Assembly: GCF_001006805.1 (NCBI RefSeq)
Contig: NZ_LN811352.1
Coordinates: forward strand, 3,258-61,150
DNA length: 57,893 nucleotides
Reading direction: 5' to 3'
Origin: Microvirga massiliensis
GTDB lineage: Bacteria; Pseudomonadota; Alphaproteobacteria; Rhizobiales; Beijerinckiaceae
This document shows positions 46,120 to 55,457 of this stretch, piece after piece. The position numbers and the translations under genes were made by a program. The notes under the pieces were generated by a model, which worked only from the letters and a program-made list of their open reading frames with translations, ran no database searches and had not been told where the DNA came from. Within the stretch, counting starts at the first letter, position 1, and the number at the start of each line of letters is the position of its first letter.

Positions 46120-48464
46120 GTGACGGGAATCTCGTGCGGCACGGGAGCCTGACCGGAGCGCTCGGGTGCAACGAGCGGGAGGTCGATCGTGAAGGATGTG
46201 CCTTGGCCTGCGGTGCTCTCGACGTCGATCGAGCCCTGTAATCCGACAGTTACGAGATTGTAGACGATATGGAGGCCAAGACCCGTGCCGCCTCGTTCAC
46301 GGCCGGTCGTGAAGAACGGATCGAAGATCCGCGACAGGTTCTCCGGTGGGATTCCCCGTCCATCGTCGCCGAAAACCAGACGGACCATGTCACGCCTCGG
46401 GAGCGAGACTGCGATCGAAAGATGGCCGGCCTGCTCGGGGGCGTAGGCGTGCACGATCGAGTTCATAATGAGATTCGTGAGGACCTGTCCGAGGCTGCCC
46501 GGGAAGCTGTCGAGCTCAATCCCGGAAGGGCAGGCGACCTCCACGAAATGGCCGGTCTTGCGGAGCACGGGGCCGATGCTCGTCAGAAGCTCCTCCAGCC
46601 AGGACTTCAACTCGAATCGGCGGCGCTCGCCGCTCGCCTGATCGGCGGCGACTTGTTTGAAACTGTAAACCAGGTCGATCGCACGCGTCAGGTTCGCCAG
46701 AAGCAGCCGCGAGCCCTCCGCGAGCCGCTCCAGGCCGCCATTGAACTCGGAGCGCGTCAGCTTGCCCGCGGAAGCGCTTTCCTGAAGGCGGGTCGCCTCG
46801 CGTTGAAGCGCAGTGGATGTCGTCAATGCAACGCCCAGGGGCGTATTGATCTCGTGCGCCACTCCGGCGACGAGCTGCCCGAGTGAGGCCAGCTTTTCCG
46901 CCTGGATCAGGTCGGCCTGTGTCTCCTTGAGGCGCTGCAGCGTCTCGTCGGCTTGCTCCTTCGCTTGACGGAGCGCCTCCTCGCGCCGGGTGATCTCGCG
47001 CACGAAGAGGTTCGCAGCTCGCGCCATGGCGCCGAGCTCATCTTCTCGTGTTGCCTCCGGGATGAAGGAGGCGGCGGGATTCGATGCAAGTGAGATCATC
47101 CGGTCCCGAAGGCTCTTGAGCGGCCCGGTAATCGAGCGGGCCACGATGAAGGCCGTGCCTGTCCCGAGCAAGAGGCCGGTCGCTGCCCCGAGGAGGAGAA
47201 TCGTCCTCACGACCTGCCCGATGCGGTTCGCGTCGCCAGTGAACATGTCATTGACGGTACTGGCCGCGGTCACCATCCGCTGCGCCATCGCATCCATGTC
47301 GGCGATCGTGGAGTTCTGGCCACGCAGGCCGACGGCAGTCGTCGCGAGGCCCTCACGCCACTGGGCGATGGCGTCGGTCATCTCGGATTGGATCAAGGGC
47401 GAGATGGGAAGTGATGCGACCGTCTCGGAGATGCTTGCGCTTCCCTGCAGGATCTGTTCCGCCGCATCGGCGTCTCGCGCAGCAAGGGCATCCGCAGTCT
47501 TGCGCTGGAGTTTCAGGCTCGCGATCGCGATGTTCTGTGTAACCTGCTCGGTCTCCGCGGCATTCACGGAGTAGGTCAGCAATTGGGCCGTTTCGTCATG
47601 GAGCGAGCGCTGTTCCGTCGAATTCACCTTGATGAGGCGTTCCACCCAGTCGGCGAAACGCTGCCGCTCCAGACGGGCGCGACTGTCCTCGACCGGGTCC
47701 GTTCCGCTGCTCCTGTCCTCCATCTGCCGCTGCAGGAGGTCCACGAGCTCATTCGCCGAAGCCGTGCGTGAGTCGTCACGAAGGATCTGCTCGAGGTCCG
47801 CGGCGGCATTCCGGACCCGCGCCATCATGAACGAGTGCTGCACCACAGGCGCCACGATTTCGGACGGGGAGTCAGTAGCCTCCCCCTGCCTCTTCTGCGC
47901 CACGGCGGCCAGTGCGGCCCGCAGTTCCTGTGCCCGGTCCACGATATCTCGGGCGAGACGCAGTTTCCGGTCACTCGCGGTCAGGGACGCGACGATATCC
48001 GTATTGGAGGCATGCTGGCGCTCGCGGGCGCGGTCGGAAAGTTCTACGAGCGAGGCGGCCCGGGCATTCATATCCGCGATCAGGCGGTCGTTCCGAATCG
48101 TAATCCGGATCAGGTCCCACATGCGGTCGCTGTAGGTCTGGAGCACCTCTCGGGTTTCTGTGACGACCGTGCGATGGGACGGTTCCCGGGCGAGGCGGGC
48201 AAGGGAATCGAGATTGGCCGCCCCCTTCGCGGCGAGCTCGCTGAACTGGGACAAATGGATCGAGCGCTCGGAGGCGCGCGCGCGGATGTAGTCGTCGCGC
48301 TCCACCATGAGGCCGAGCAGGTCGCGGTAGACCGTGCCCGCGAGCACGACCCCGTCCCGGGTCCGCTCTGCGGCGCTCAGGAGCAGCCAGGCAATGACGG
48401 CGATCGCTGCCGCAATGGTGATCGGAATCCCGCCGACAAGCGCAACTCTGCTTCTGATGCGCAT
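46116..48464 (-). CDS. Transmembrane sensor histidine kinase with large periplasmic domain
   Basis: 782 residues: TM1 at 10-32, a helical sensor domain of about 385 residues in the periplasm, TM2 at about 420-444, HAMP 440-495, coiled coil, HisKA with His537 (GVAHEINTPLG), and HATPase to about 770 (LTNLIMNSIVHA, DDGRGIP, GGTGLGLHIVYN). I start at the ATG at 48464 (MRIRSRVAL); upstream codons to 48590 are unlikely. Its operon partner is the binding protein. No response regulator is adjacent on this strand. Confidence 0.92.
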   Translation of the reverse strand: MRIRSRVALVGGIPITIAAAIAVIAWLLLSAAERTRDGVVLAGTVYRDLLGLMVERDDYIRARASERSIHLSQFSELAAKGAANLDSLARLAREPSHRTVVTETREVLQTYSDRMWDLIRITIRNDRLIADMNARAASLVELSDRARERQHASNTDIVASLTASDRKLRLARDIVDRAQELRAALAAVAQKRQGEATDSPSEIVAPVVQHSFMMARVRNAAADLEQILRDDSRTASANELVDLLQRQMEDRSSGTDPVEDSRARLERQRFADWVERLIKVNSTEQRSLHDETAQLLTYSVNAAETEQVTQNIAIASLKLQRKTADALAARDADAAEQILQGSASISETVASLPISPLIQSEMTDAIAQWREGLATTAVGLRGQNSTIADMDAMAQRMVTAASTVNDMFTGDANRIGQVVRTILLLGAATGLLLGTGTAFIVARSITGPLKSLRDRMISLASNPAASFIPEATREDELGAMARAANLFVREITRREEALRQAKEQADETLQRLKETQADLIQAEKLASLGQLVAGVAHEINTPLGVALTTSTALQREATRLQESASAGKLTRSEFNGGLERLAEGSRLLLANLTRAIDLVYSFKQVAADQASGERRRFELKSWLEELLTSIGPVLRKTGHFVEVACPSGIELDSFPGSLGQVLTNLIMNSIVHAYAPEQAGHLSIAVSLPRRDMVRLVFGDDGRGIPPENLSRIFDPFFTTGRERGGTGLGLHIVYNLVTVGLQGSIDVESTAGQGTSFTIDLPLVAPERSGQAPVPHEIPVT

Positions 48465-48571
48465 ACGCGCTCCGCGCCGCCTGAGCACGACTTGACCGGG
48501 GACCAGGCAATCCGGGTGCGGCCGGGATGCATGAGAAACGATCCCGGCGTCGGGCTCAAGGCGCCGGATGG

Positions 48572-48802
48572 TCACTTCGTCCAAGAGCACACCTTAGCTG
48601 GATGAGCGCAGGCGGAACGAGTGGCCGGCCGGCGTCCGGATATCTCGCTCTCCGAGCCTGGCGTCTCGTTTCGTCCTGCGATCGCATCGAGGAGGTTCTG
48701 AATTTCCTGGCGGCGGCTCTCGTAGCCACGCTCTCCAGATCGTCCGGCCGGGCCCGATACCGTGGCCGCATCGATCCACGGCGGACGCATGTCGATGGGC
48801 AT
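48572..48802 (-). CDS. Small protein of unknown function
   Basis: 76 residues (MPIDMRPPWIDAATVSGPAG onward) with a central helix YESRRQEIQNLLDAIAGR. A strong GGAGG lies seven bases before the ATG. It precedes the sensor kinase by about 108 bases on the same strand. Not recognised. Confidence 0.5.
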   Translation of the reverse strand: MPIDMRPPWIDAATVSGPAGRSGERGYESRRQEIQNLLDAIAGRNETPGSESEISGRRPATRSACAHPAKVCSWTK

Positions 48803-49353
48803 GAGCGGTCCTCCAGGCGGCTTTCACTCTCCTCAGCCTATGAGGCATCGGTTTCCCGGCTGTTTCGTCCCCCCTGGTCGGAGCGGGCAAATGTTTCGTC
48901 CCCGAAATACGACGCGACATTCCCTCGAAAGCGCAGGCTCGTAGGACATCTCCGTTCCGGAGACAGGCAAATGACCACACAAGCTCTCTGCTTTTTTCTC
49001 GGCGCGGTCGCTCCGCTGACACTGATCGGCTGGCTCATTCAGTTCCATTGACCGGAGACCGATCCGGGCAGCCTGGGGAGACTATCGTGACGACGGGGCA
49101 GGCTTGGACAAACCGGGCAGCCGCCCTCTCTGGCACTGGTCACCACAGGGTTTCCCAGCACGAATTTCCTGATCGCCGCGCTGCTGGTGCTCCTCAGCGC
49201 CATCTGACGGAGCGCGGCGGCGAACCGCACCACGCAATCGCTTCCGGAATTTGACTTCGGGGCCTCTTTGGTCGACATGAGCCGCGCTGCAGGGCCCCCT
49301 GCGGCCCGAGAGGCCTTCCGAATCCCAGGCCTCCGCTGCTTCCGGAGAGCCCG
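48803..49353. other. Intergenic region, 551 bp, with one tiny ORF
   Basis: Apart from the 26-codon ORF at 48971, no gene or RNA is supported here. It should contain the promoter of the glycosyltransferase operon. Confidence 0.45.
48971..49051 (+). CDS. Possible 26-residue single-pass membrane protein
   Basis: ATG at 48971 with CCGGAG nine bases upstream; the product is one hydrophobic helix (LCFFLGAVAPLTLIGWLI) with a short polar end. Too small for certainty; small stress-type membrane proteins look like this. Confidence 0.35.
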   Translation: MTTQALCFFLGAVAPLTLIGWLIQFH

Positions 49354-51069
49354 ATGACCAGCCTCGCCGCCGAGCGTATCGCGCTGGCTCGCGTGCCTGA
49401 CGCTCTGGCCAGTCGGGCAGGCGCGTTCCTGGCGCGCAGTCATCTGCGGAACTGCGGCATCCTCATCATCGTTGCGCTCGCATTCTTCCTGCCGGGCTTC
49501 GCATCTCTTCAGCCCATGGATCGGGATGAGCCCCGCTACGCGCAGGCCACGAAGCAGATGCTCGAGACCGGCGATTTCGTCGATATCCGCTTCCAGGACG
49601 AGGCACGCCACAAGAAGCCGGTCGGGATCTACTGGTTGCAGGCGACTGCCGTCAGGGCAGGGGAAGCTTTAGGTGCCCCATCCGCCCGTACGACGATCGC
49701 GCTCTACCGGCTGCCATCCCTTCTGGGTGCTGTCGCGACCGTGCTCCTCACCTACTGGGCCGCCCTCGCGTTCACGACCCGGCACGGTGCCTTCCTTGCC
49801 GCCCTGATGATGGCCTCTTCGATCTTGCTCGGAGTCGAGGCGCGACTCGCGAAGACCGATGCGGTTCTGGCAGCCTGCAGCGTTGCGGTCCTGGGTGGAA
49901 TGGCGCGAGCCTATCTTTCCCGTGGTGCAGGTCGATTAGGTATAGGAACCCTCGGGATCTTCTGGGGCGGCATGGCGCTCGGGATCCTCGTCAAAGGCCC
50001 GTTGATTCTCCTGTTCGCGGGCCTCACTGCGGCTATCCTCTCCATCCGCGAGCGATGGGCCGGCTGGCTTCTCGGGCTCAGGCCAGGACTCGGCGTGATC
50101 TTCACGCTCTTCGTCGTCGCGCCCTGGTTCCTGGCGATCGCCGCGCGGAGCGGCGGCGCATTCTTCGCCGCGTCCGTCGGCCATGACCTGCTCGGCAAAG
50201 TCGGCACCGCCCAGACCTATCATTGGGCACCGCCCGGATATTACCTCACCACCTTCTTCGGAACCTTCTGGCCGACCTCCGTGCTCGTAGCCATCGCCGG
50301 GCCGTTCATCTGGGCACAGCGCCGGGACGATCGAATCGCCTTCGCGCTCGCTTGGGTCATACCGGCCTGGATCCTCTTCGAGATCGTACCCACGAAGCTG
50401 CCCCACTACATCCTGCCTCTCCTGCCGGCGGTCGCCATTCTGACATCGGTGAGCCTCCTGGCAGGCGGCATTGCTCCTGACCGGCGTGGCGCACGATGGG
50501 CTGCCCTGGTCATACCAGCGATCCCGGCGGCGCTTCTGGCAGGGCTCTCCTTCGCGGGGCGGGAGCTCGATGGGCAGCTCCCCTATCTGGCGCTGCCCCT
50601 GCTCGGAGGGGCAGTTCTCGTCGCATCGGTCGCATGGTTCGCGTTCCGGCGTGGACAGGCCGAGCACACGCTGATCATCGCGACAGTGTCCGCGTTCCTG
50701 GTCATGGTGGGCGTGTTCAGCTTCGCACAGCGGGATTTGCGGTCCCTGAAGCTGTCGCCCCGGCTTGCGGAAGTAACGCAGGGAATGCCGTGCGAGCCTG
50801 AGGGGATCGCATCGGTCGGCTATCGCGAGCCCAGCCTCATCTTTCTGGTCGGAACGGACCTGGATCTCCTTGAGACCGGTGGACAGGCCGCCGAATTCCT
50901 GAGGAACGGGAGCTGCCGCCTCGTGTTCGTCGAGCGGCGCTTCGAGCCGGAGTTCCGTGCGGCCTCCGCCTCGATCGGTTTGGTGCCGCAGCTCGTGACC
51001 CGCGTGGCCGGATTCAATATCAATGGCGGGCGCCGCCTCGACATCGGCGCCTACGCGACAAGCCCGTGA
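49354..51069 (+). CDS. GT39/ArnT-like glycosyltransferase
   Basis: 571 residues, about 11-12 membrane helices. The first periplasmic loop has the catalytic acidic motif MDRDEPRYAQATKQMLETGD and HKKPVGIYWLQ, the ArnT/PMT signature for transfer from polyprenyl-phosphate sugar. A C-terminal soluble domain follows. It heads an operon with GT2 and LAB_N genes, so it probably adds a sugar to lipid A or another envelope lipid using a donor made by the GT2. Confidence 0.9.
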   Translation: MTSLAAERIALARVPDALASRAGAFLARSHLRNCGILIIVALAFFLPGFASLQPMDRDEPRYAQATKQMLETGDFVDIRFQDEARHKKPVGIYWLQATAVRAGEALGAPSARTTIALYRLPSLLGAVATVLLTYWAALAFTTRHGAFLAALMMASSILLGVEARLAKTDAVLAACSVAVLGGMARAYLSRGAGRLGIGTLGIFWGGMALGILVKGPLILLFAGLTAAILSIRERWAGWLLGLRPGLGVIFTLFVVAPWFLAIAARSGGAFFAASVGHDLLGKVGTAQTYHWAPPGYYLTTFFGTFWPTSVLVAIAGPFIWAQRRDDRIAFALAWVIPAWILFEIVPTKLPHYILPLLPAVAILTSVSLLAGGIAPDRRGARWAALVIPAIPAALLAGLSFAGRELDGQLPYLALPLLGGAVLVASVAWFAFRRGQAEHTLIIATVSAFLVMVGVFSFAQRDLRSLKLSPRLAEVTQGMPCEPEGIASVGYREPSLIFLVGTDLDLLETGGQAAEFLRNGSCRLVFVERRFEPEFRAASASIGLVPQLVTRVAGFNINGGRRLDIGAYATSP

Positions 51070-51112
51070 GGCGGGCACAAGGGACGGCCCCTGGCCTTGA
51101 ACGATATTCCCG

Positions 51113-51853
51113 ATGGATTCGACCACATCCCCCCGCCTCACCATCGTCGTTCCGGTTCGGAACGAGGCGCCGAATATCCTTCCGCTCCTCGAAGAGATCG
51201 AGGCCGCCTGCGGCGAGGTCGGGTCCTACGAGGTCGTCTACGTAGATGACGGCTCGACCGATGATACCGGTGCCGTCCTTGCCGAAGCCCGCCAGTCGCG
51301 ACCATGGCTTCGCGTCCTGCGGCACGCGTTGAGCTGTGGGCAGAGCGCGGCGGTCCGCACCGGGGTCAGAGCCGCCACCGGAACAGTGGTCGCAACCCTC
51401 GACGGCGACGGCCAGAATGATCCTGCATTCATTCCGACGCTGTTTGCGGCTCTGGAGGCCGCAGGGCCGGAGGCGGGGCTTGCGGCCGGCCAGCGGGTCG
51501 CGCGCAAGGACGGTGCGTTCAAGACGATGCAGAGCCGGGTCGCGAACGGAGTTCGCGCGCGCATTCTGAGGGATGGCACGCGCGACACCGGTTGCGGCCT
51601 GAAAGTGTTCCGCCGCGACGCCTATCTCGCGCTTCCGTATTTCGATGCGCTGCATCGGTTCATGCCGGCTCTCATGAAGCGCGAAGGCTATGCGGTCGTC
51701 CACGTCGATGTGGTAGATCGGCCGCGACACGCCGGCCGATCGAACTATGGGATGTTCGACCGCCTCTGGGTAGGGATCCTCGATCTCGCCGGCGTGTGGT
51801 GGCTCATTCGCCGGCGACGGCGGGTGCCGCAGGTAAAGGGTTTGTCTTCGTGA
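51113..51853 (+). CDS. GT2 glycosyltransferase (polyprenyl-phosphate sugar synthase type)
   Basis: 246 residues of the DPM1/ArnC-like group: LTIVVPVRNEAPNILPLLEE, VYVDDGSTDDT, LDGDGQNDPAFIP (metal-binding DxD region) and a C-terminal KVFRRDAYLALPYF. It would load a sugar onto undecaprenyl phosphate for the GT39 enzyme. Its stop overlaps the next start. Confidence 0.92.
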   Translation: MDSTTSPRLTIVVPVRNEAPNILPLLEEIEAACGEVGSYEVVYVDDGSTDDTGAVLAEARQSRPWLRVLRHALSCGQSAAVRTGVRAATGTVVATLDGDGQNDPAFIPTLFAALEAAGPEAGLAAGQRVARKDGAFKTMQSRVANGVRARILRDGTRDTGCGLKVFRRDAYLALPYFDALHRFMPALMKREGYAVVHVDVVDRPRHAGRSNYGMFDRLWVGILDLAGVWWLIRRRRRVPQVKGLSS

Positions 51854-52176
51854 TTGCGGATCTCGTCCACCAGATTGGCGGATACCTCCATACGGTATTC
51901 GTCACGAACCTCGACTTCGTGGTTCTGGTCGGTCTTGCCGGCCAGCTGCTGTTCAGCGCCCGGTTCATCGTCCAGTGGGTCGCAAGTGAGAGGGCCGGCC
52001 GGAGCGTCATGCCGGTCGCCTTCTGGTATTTCTCGCTTGCAGGGGGGCTCGTGCTCCTGGCCTATGCTCTCTATCGCGCAGACCCGGTTTTCATTCTCGG
52101 GCAGGCCGCCGGCACCTTCATTTATCTCCGCAATCTGATGCTCATCTATCGCGAGCGGACTGCCCCGGAAGGTTAA
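51850..52176 (+). CDS. LAB_N (lipid-A-disaccharide synthase N-terminal-like) membrane protein
   Basis: 108 residues with three helices and the family core LAGQLLFSARFIVQWVASER, SVMPVAFWYFSLAGGLVLLA and AGTFIYLRNLMLIYRE. This small domain occurs in glycolipid-modifying operons and is thought to act as a flippase subunit. GTG start at 51850 overlapping the GT2 stop. Confidence 0.9.
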   Translation: MIADLVHQIGGYLHTVFVTNLDFVVLVGLAGQLLFSARFIVQWVASERAGRSVMPVAFWYFSLAGGLVLLAYALYRADPVFILGQAAGTFIYLRNLMLIYRERTAPEG

Positions 52177-52179
52177 GGC

Positions 52180-52770
52180 ATGTCGGGAGGGATGCTGCCG
52201 CAGGATGATATCGACGAAGTTCTCGTCTCGGCCTGGCGGCTGCTGGCCCGCGGTACTGCCGATCGGCGGGAAGGCTTTCATACCATGTCGGCAGCGACCA
52301 TCGGCCTGGACGGACGCCCGCGCAACCGGACCGTGGTCCTCCGAGGGGTCGATTCCCTCACGAGGACACTGCGCTTTCATTGTGACCGGCGGACGGACAA
52401 ATGCGCCGAACTGAGCGCGGACTCGCGGATCGCGCTTCTCGGATACGATCCGCATGCCGGAGTGCAGCTTCGGGTCGAGGGGACCACGATGCTTCACATC
52501 GACGACGCCGTCGCCGAGGAAGCCTGGAGCGGGTCCCCACCGTCGAACCGCGCAAACTACGGGTCTGTGCCTCCACCTGGCGAGATCATCCGGACCGGGG
52601 GCGATTACGCGCTTATGGCCACCGGAGAGGAAGGCGGTAGAGGCGAGTTCTGCGCGATTCTCGTGAGGATAGAGAGCCTCGAGTTCCTTCACCTCGCGCG
52701 CGAGGGACATCGACGCGCCCGGTTCCGTTGGGAGGGCGCGCGCGTCGAGGCCACATGGCTGGTGCCCTGA
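52180..52770 (+). CDS. Pyridoxamine 5'-phosphate oxidase family (FMN-binding) protein
   Basis: 196 residues of the split-barrel FMN fold: MSAATIGLDGRPRNRTVVLR, RFHCDRRTDKCAEL, ALLGYDPHAGVQLRVEG and FRWEGARVEATWLVP. It has the PNPOx-like shape but lacks the clear substrate residues of PdxH, so a flavin oxidoreductase of unknown substrate is safest. It begins three bases after the LAB_N stop and is the last gene of the operon. Confidence 0.85.
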   Translation: MSGGMLPQDDIDEVLVSAWRLLARGTADRREGFHTMSAATIGLDGRPRNRTVVLRGVDSLTRTLRFHCDRRTDKCAELSADSRIALLGYDPHAGVQLRVEGTTMLHIDDAVAEEAWSGSPPSNRANYGSVPPPGEIIRTGGDYALMATGEEGGRGEFCAILVRIESLEFLHLAREGHRRARFRWEGARVEATWLVP

Positions 52771-52791
52771 AGGAGAGGCGATATCACCGCT

Positions 52792-53988
52792 TCAGAGCGG
52801 AGCCGAATCCGCAGATCTGAGTCGAGAAAATCCGGCTTCGAGATCCCTCTTCAGATCCTCAACGTCTTCAAGACCGATATGGAACCGCAAGGCCGGGCCT
52901 TCCGGGTTCCAGCACGTGGCGGTCCGGATGCTGGAGCAGTCGAACGGCACGACGAGACTTTCGAACCCTCCCCAAGAATATCCCATTCCGAATAGTTCGA
53001 GTCCGTCCAGCATGGCTGCGACGGCCTTCGTCGAGAACGGCTCGAGAATCACCGAGAAGAGGCCCGACGAGCCCTTGAAGTCGCGCTGCCAGATCGCATG
53101 ACCCGGATGGTTCTCGAGCGCCGGATGAAGGACCCGGGAAACCTCTGAACGCGTCGCGAGCCAGCGCGCCATTTCCAGCCCGTTACGCTCGTGCTCCCGG
53201 AGGCGCAGCTCCATGGTCCGGAGCCCTCTGAGCGCAAGAAAGACATCTTCGGGGCCGGCACACATCGCGATCGCGTCGAATGTCCGGCGCAGCGGCTTGA
53301 ACCAGCGCCCGTTTGCCGAAACCATGCCCAGGAGGAGGTCCGACCCTCCGCTAAGATATTTTGTGCCGGCCTCGATCGCGAGATCGACCCCATGGTCATG
53401 AGGAGAGAAGAAGAGGGGTGTTGCCCAAGTATTGTCCATCAGGACTGCCGCACCGTGCCGATGAGCAACGTTGGCAATCGCCGGAACATCCTGCACCTCG
53501 AATGACTGCGAGCCGGGCGCTTCGGTAAAGATCGCAGTCGTATTCGACCGCACCAGCGCCTCGATATCGGCTCCGACGGTCGGATCGTAATACGTCGTTT
53601 CGACTCCGAAGCGCTGCAGCACCGTATCGCAGAAGATGCGCGTCGGTCCGTAGACTGAATCGGTCATCAACAGGTGGTCTCCAGCCTTCAGGCAGGTGGT
53701 GAGCGCCAGGGTCACCGCGGCAAGCCCGGACGGAGCGAGAACACTGCCGGCCGCGCCCGAGATCTCCGTCCAGGCCAGTTCCAGGGCCTCCGTGGTTGGC
53801 GTGCCCTTCGTCCCGTAAGTGTATCGGTTGCGCCGGTTAACGAGGTCGTCATACGTCCCATAGAGCACCGTCGAGCCCCGGTAGATCGGGGTGTTCACGA
53901 AGCCGTGCTGCTCGTTGGGATCGCGGCCGGCATGGACCAAGCGGGTACGAGCGCCGAGTTTCGATCGGTCCGAGGGAGTTTTTGTCAT
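52792..53988 (-). CDS. metC: Cystathionine beta-lyase
   Basis: 398 residues, Cys/Met-metabolism PLP enzyme. NRYTYGTKGTPTTEALELAW, APSGLAAVTLALTTCLKAGD, MDNTWATPLFFSPHDHGVDL and the PLP Lys in GTKYLSGGSD. This form belongs to the MetC group common in alphaproteobacteria; it cleaves cystathionine to homocysteine, pyruvate and ammonia. It diverges from aapJ. Confidence 0.92.
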   Translation of the reverse strand: MTKTPSDRSKLGARTRLVHAGRDPNEQHGFVNTPIYRGSTVLYGTYDDLVNRRNRYTYGTKGTPTTEALELAWTEISGAAGSVLAPSGLAAVTLALTTCLKAGDHLLMTDSVYGPTRIFCDTVLQRFGVETTYYDPTVGADIEALVRSNTTAIFTEAPGSQSFEVQDVPAIANVAHRHGAAVLMDNTWATPLFFSPHDHGVDLAIEAGTKYLSGGSDLLLGMVSANGRWFKPLRRTFDAIAMCAGPEDVFLALRGLRTMELRLREHERNGLEMARWLATRSEVSRVLHPALENHPGHAIWQRDFKGSSGLFSVILEPFSTKAVAAMLDGLELFGMGYSWGGFESLVVPFDCSSIRTATCWNPEGPALRFHIGLEDVEDLKRDLEAGFSRLRSADSAPL

Positions 53989-54293
53989 TTCCAGAAGCCT
54001 TTCGCGACCGGTTCTGGATTGCGGCTGCGGGCGCCGTCAACCCCGGCGGACGGATAGGCTTGCGTGAGGATTCATAGAGTGCGCCGGCGGACGGAGACGG
54101 AATAACAGCCAGGCAGCGCGGCTCCCGGATTGTCGTGTCAGGCCATTGATCACGACTTGACCAGTCGTCGATCATCGCATGTGATGGGTTCTTGCCGCCC
54201 GTGCCGGAAGGGTAGGGACAGGCTTGGCAGGAGTACTGGATCTAACCCCGGGCCTCTGCCGGAAGAACGGAAAGAGTGGGAGACCAGAAGAAC
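53989..54293. other. Intergenic region between divergent metC and aapJ, 305 bp
   Basis: No gene is supported. Promoters for both directions must lie here; I see no strong palindrome or riboswitch. Confidence 0.5.
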
Positions 54294-55313
54294 ATGAAAA
54301 AGGCTTTCGCATCGATTGCCTTCGGCCTCGCAACGGCCCTCGTGGCGACGAGCGCCTCGGCCCAGGCGACGCTTGAAGGCGTGAAGCAGAGGGGCTTCCT
54401 CCAGTGTGGCTCTAATCCCGGTCTAGCCGGCTTCGGCGTACCGGATGCCCAGGGCAACTGGACCGGACTCGATGTCGAGTTCTGCCGGGCCATCGCAGCC
54501 GCGATCTTCGACGATCCAACGAAGGTCCGTTTCATTCCCCTCTCCGCGAAGGACCGGTTCACCGCCCTTCAGTCCGGCGAGGTGGATGTCCTGGCTCGCA
54601 ACTCGACCGCAACAATGTCACGTGACACGCAGCTCGGTCTCGATTTCCCGGCCATCAACTATTTCGATGGCCAAGGCTTCATGGTCCGCAAGAAGCTTGG
54701 CGTCGCCTCCGCGAAGGAGTTGAACGGCGCTTCGGTCTGCACACAGCAGGGGACGACGACCGAACTCAATCTCGCGGACTATTTTCGCTCGAACAATATG
54801 AAATACGAGGTCGTGGCGTTTGCGACCGCCGACGAGACCTTCAAGGCCTACGACGCCGGCCGCTGTGACGCGTTCACGACCGATGCCTCGGGATTGTACG
54901 CCGAACGTTTGAAGGCCTCGAACCCGGACGATCACATCGTCCTGCCTGAGATCATCTCGAAAGAGCCACTCGGGCCGGCCGTGCGCCACGGCGACAACCA
55001 GTGGGGCGACATCGTACGCTGGACGCACATGGCGATGCTCAACGCCGAAGAACTCGGCATCACCAAGGCCAATGTGGACCAGATGAAGAACTCCCAGAAC
55101 CCGGAGATCAAACGGCTTCTCGGGACTGAGGGTAAGTTCGGAGAGGCCACCGGTCTCACAAATGACTGGGCCTATCGGATCATCAAGCATATCGGCAATT
55201 ACGGCGAGAGCTTCGAGCGTAATGTCGGCGAGGGATCCCGCTTGAAGATCAAGCGCGGCCAGAACGCCCTGTGGACGAAGGGCGGCCTGCAATACGGAAT
55301 TCCGGTTCGCTGA
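54294..55313 (+). CDS. aapJ: General L-amino-acid ABC transporter, substrate-binding protein
   Basis: 339 residues, signal peptide 1-23 (AFGLATALVATSASA, cut before QATLEG). SBP family 3: GVKQRGFLQCGSNPGLAGFG, GLDVEFCRAIAAAIFDDP, FTALQSGEVDVLARNSTATM, ASVCTQQGTTTELNLADYFR. Binds many L-amino acids in the periplasm. The ATG at 54294 has GAAGAAC upstream. First gene of the aapJQMP operon. Confidence 0.95.
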   Translation: MKKAFASIAFGLATALVATSASAQATLEGVKQRGFLQCGSNPGLAGFGVPDAQGNWTGLDVEFCRAIAAAIFDDPTKVRFIPLSAKDRFTALQSGEVDVLARNSTATMSRDTQLGLDFPAINYFDGQGFMVRKKLGVASAKELNGASVCTQQGTTTELNLADYFRSNNMKYEVVAFATADETFKAYDAGRCDAFTTDASGLYAERLKASNPDDHIVLPEIISKEPLGPAVRHGDNQWGDIVRWTHMAMLNAEELGITKANVDQMKNSQNPEIKRLLGTEGKFGEATGLTNDWAYRIIKHIGNYGESFERNVGEGSRLKIKRGQNALWTKGGLQYGIPVR

Positions 55314-55322
55314 ACGACTGAC

Positions 55323-55354
55323 CGAAGCGGCCGGTCGCACGACCGGCCGCTTCG
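55323..55354 (+). repeat. Perfect 15-bp stem-loop between aapJ and aapQ
   Basis: CGAAGCGGCCGGTCG (55323-55337) pairs with CGACCGGCCGCTTCG (55340-55354). No T-tract follows. Such hairpins after binding-protein genes stabilise the upstream mRNA or cut down read-through, giving more binding protein than permease. Confidence 0.7.
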
Positions 55355-55457
55355 ACGGCTCACGCTGGGGCGCAAAGTGCTCGCCCGCTGTTGCTGAAAG
55401 GGACCTTGCTCGACCGATATCCGGCGGTCACGGCTCCGCCATTGTGGAGTACAGCTA

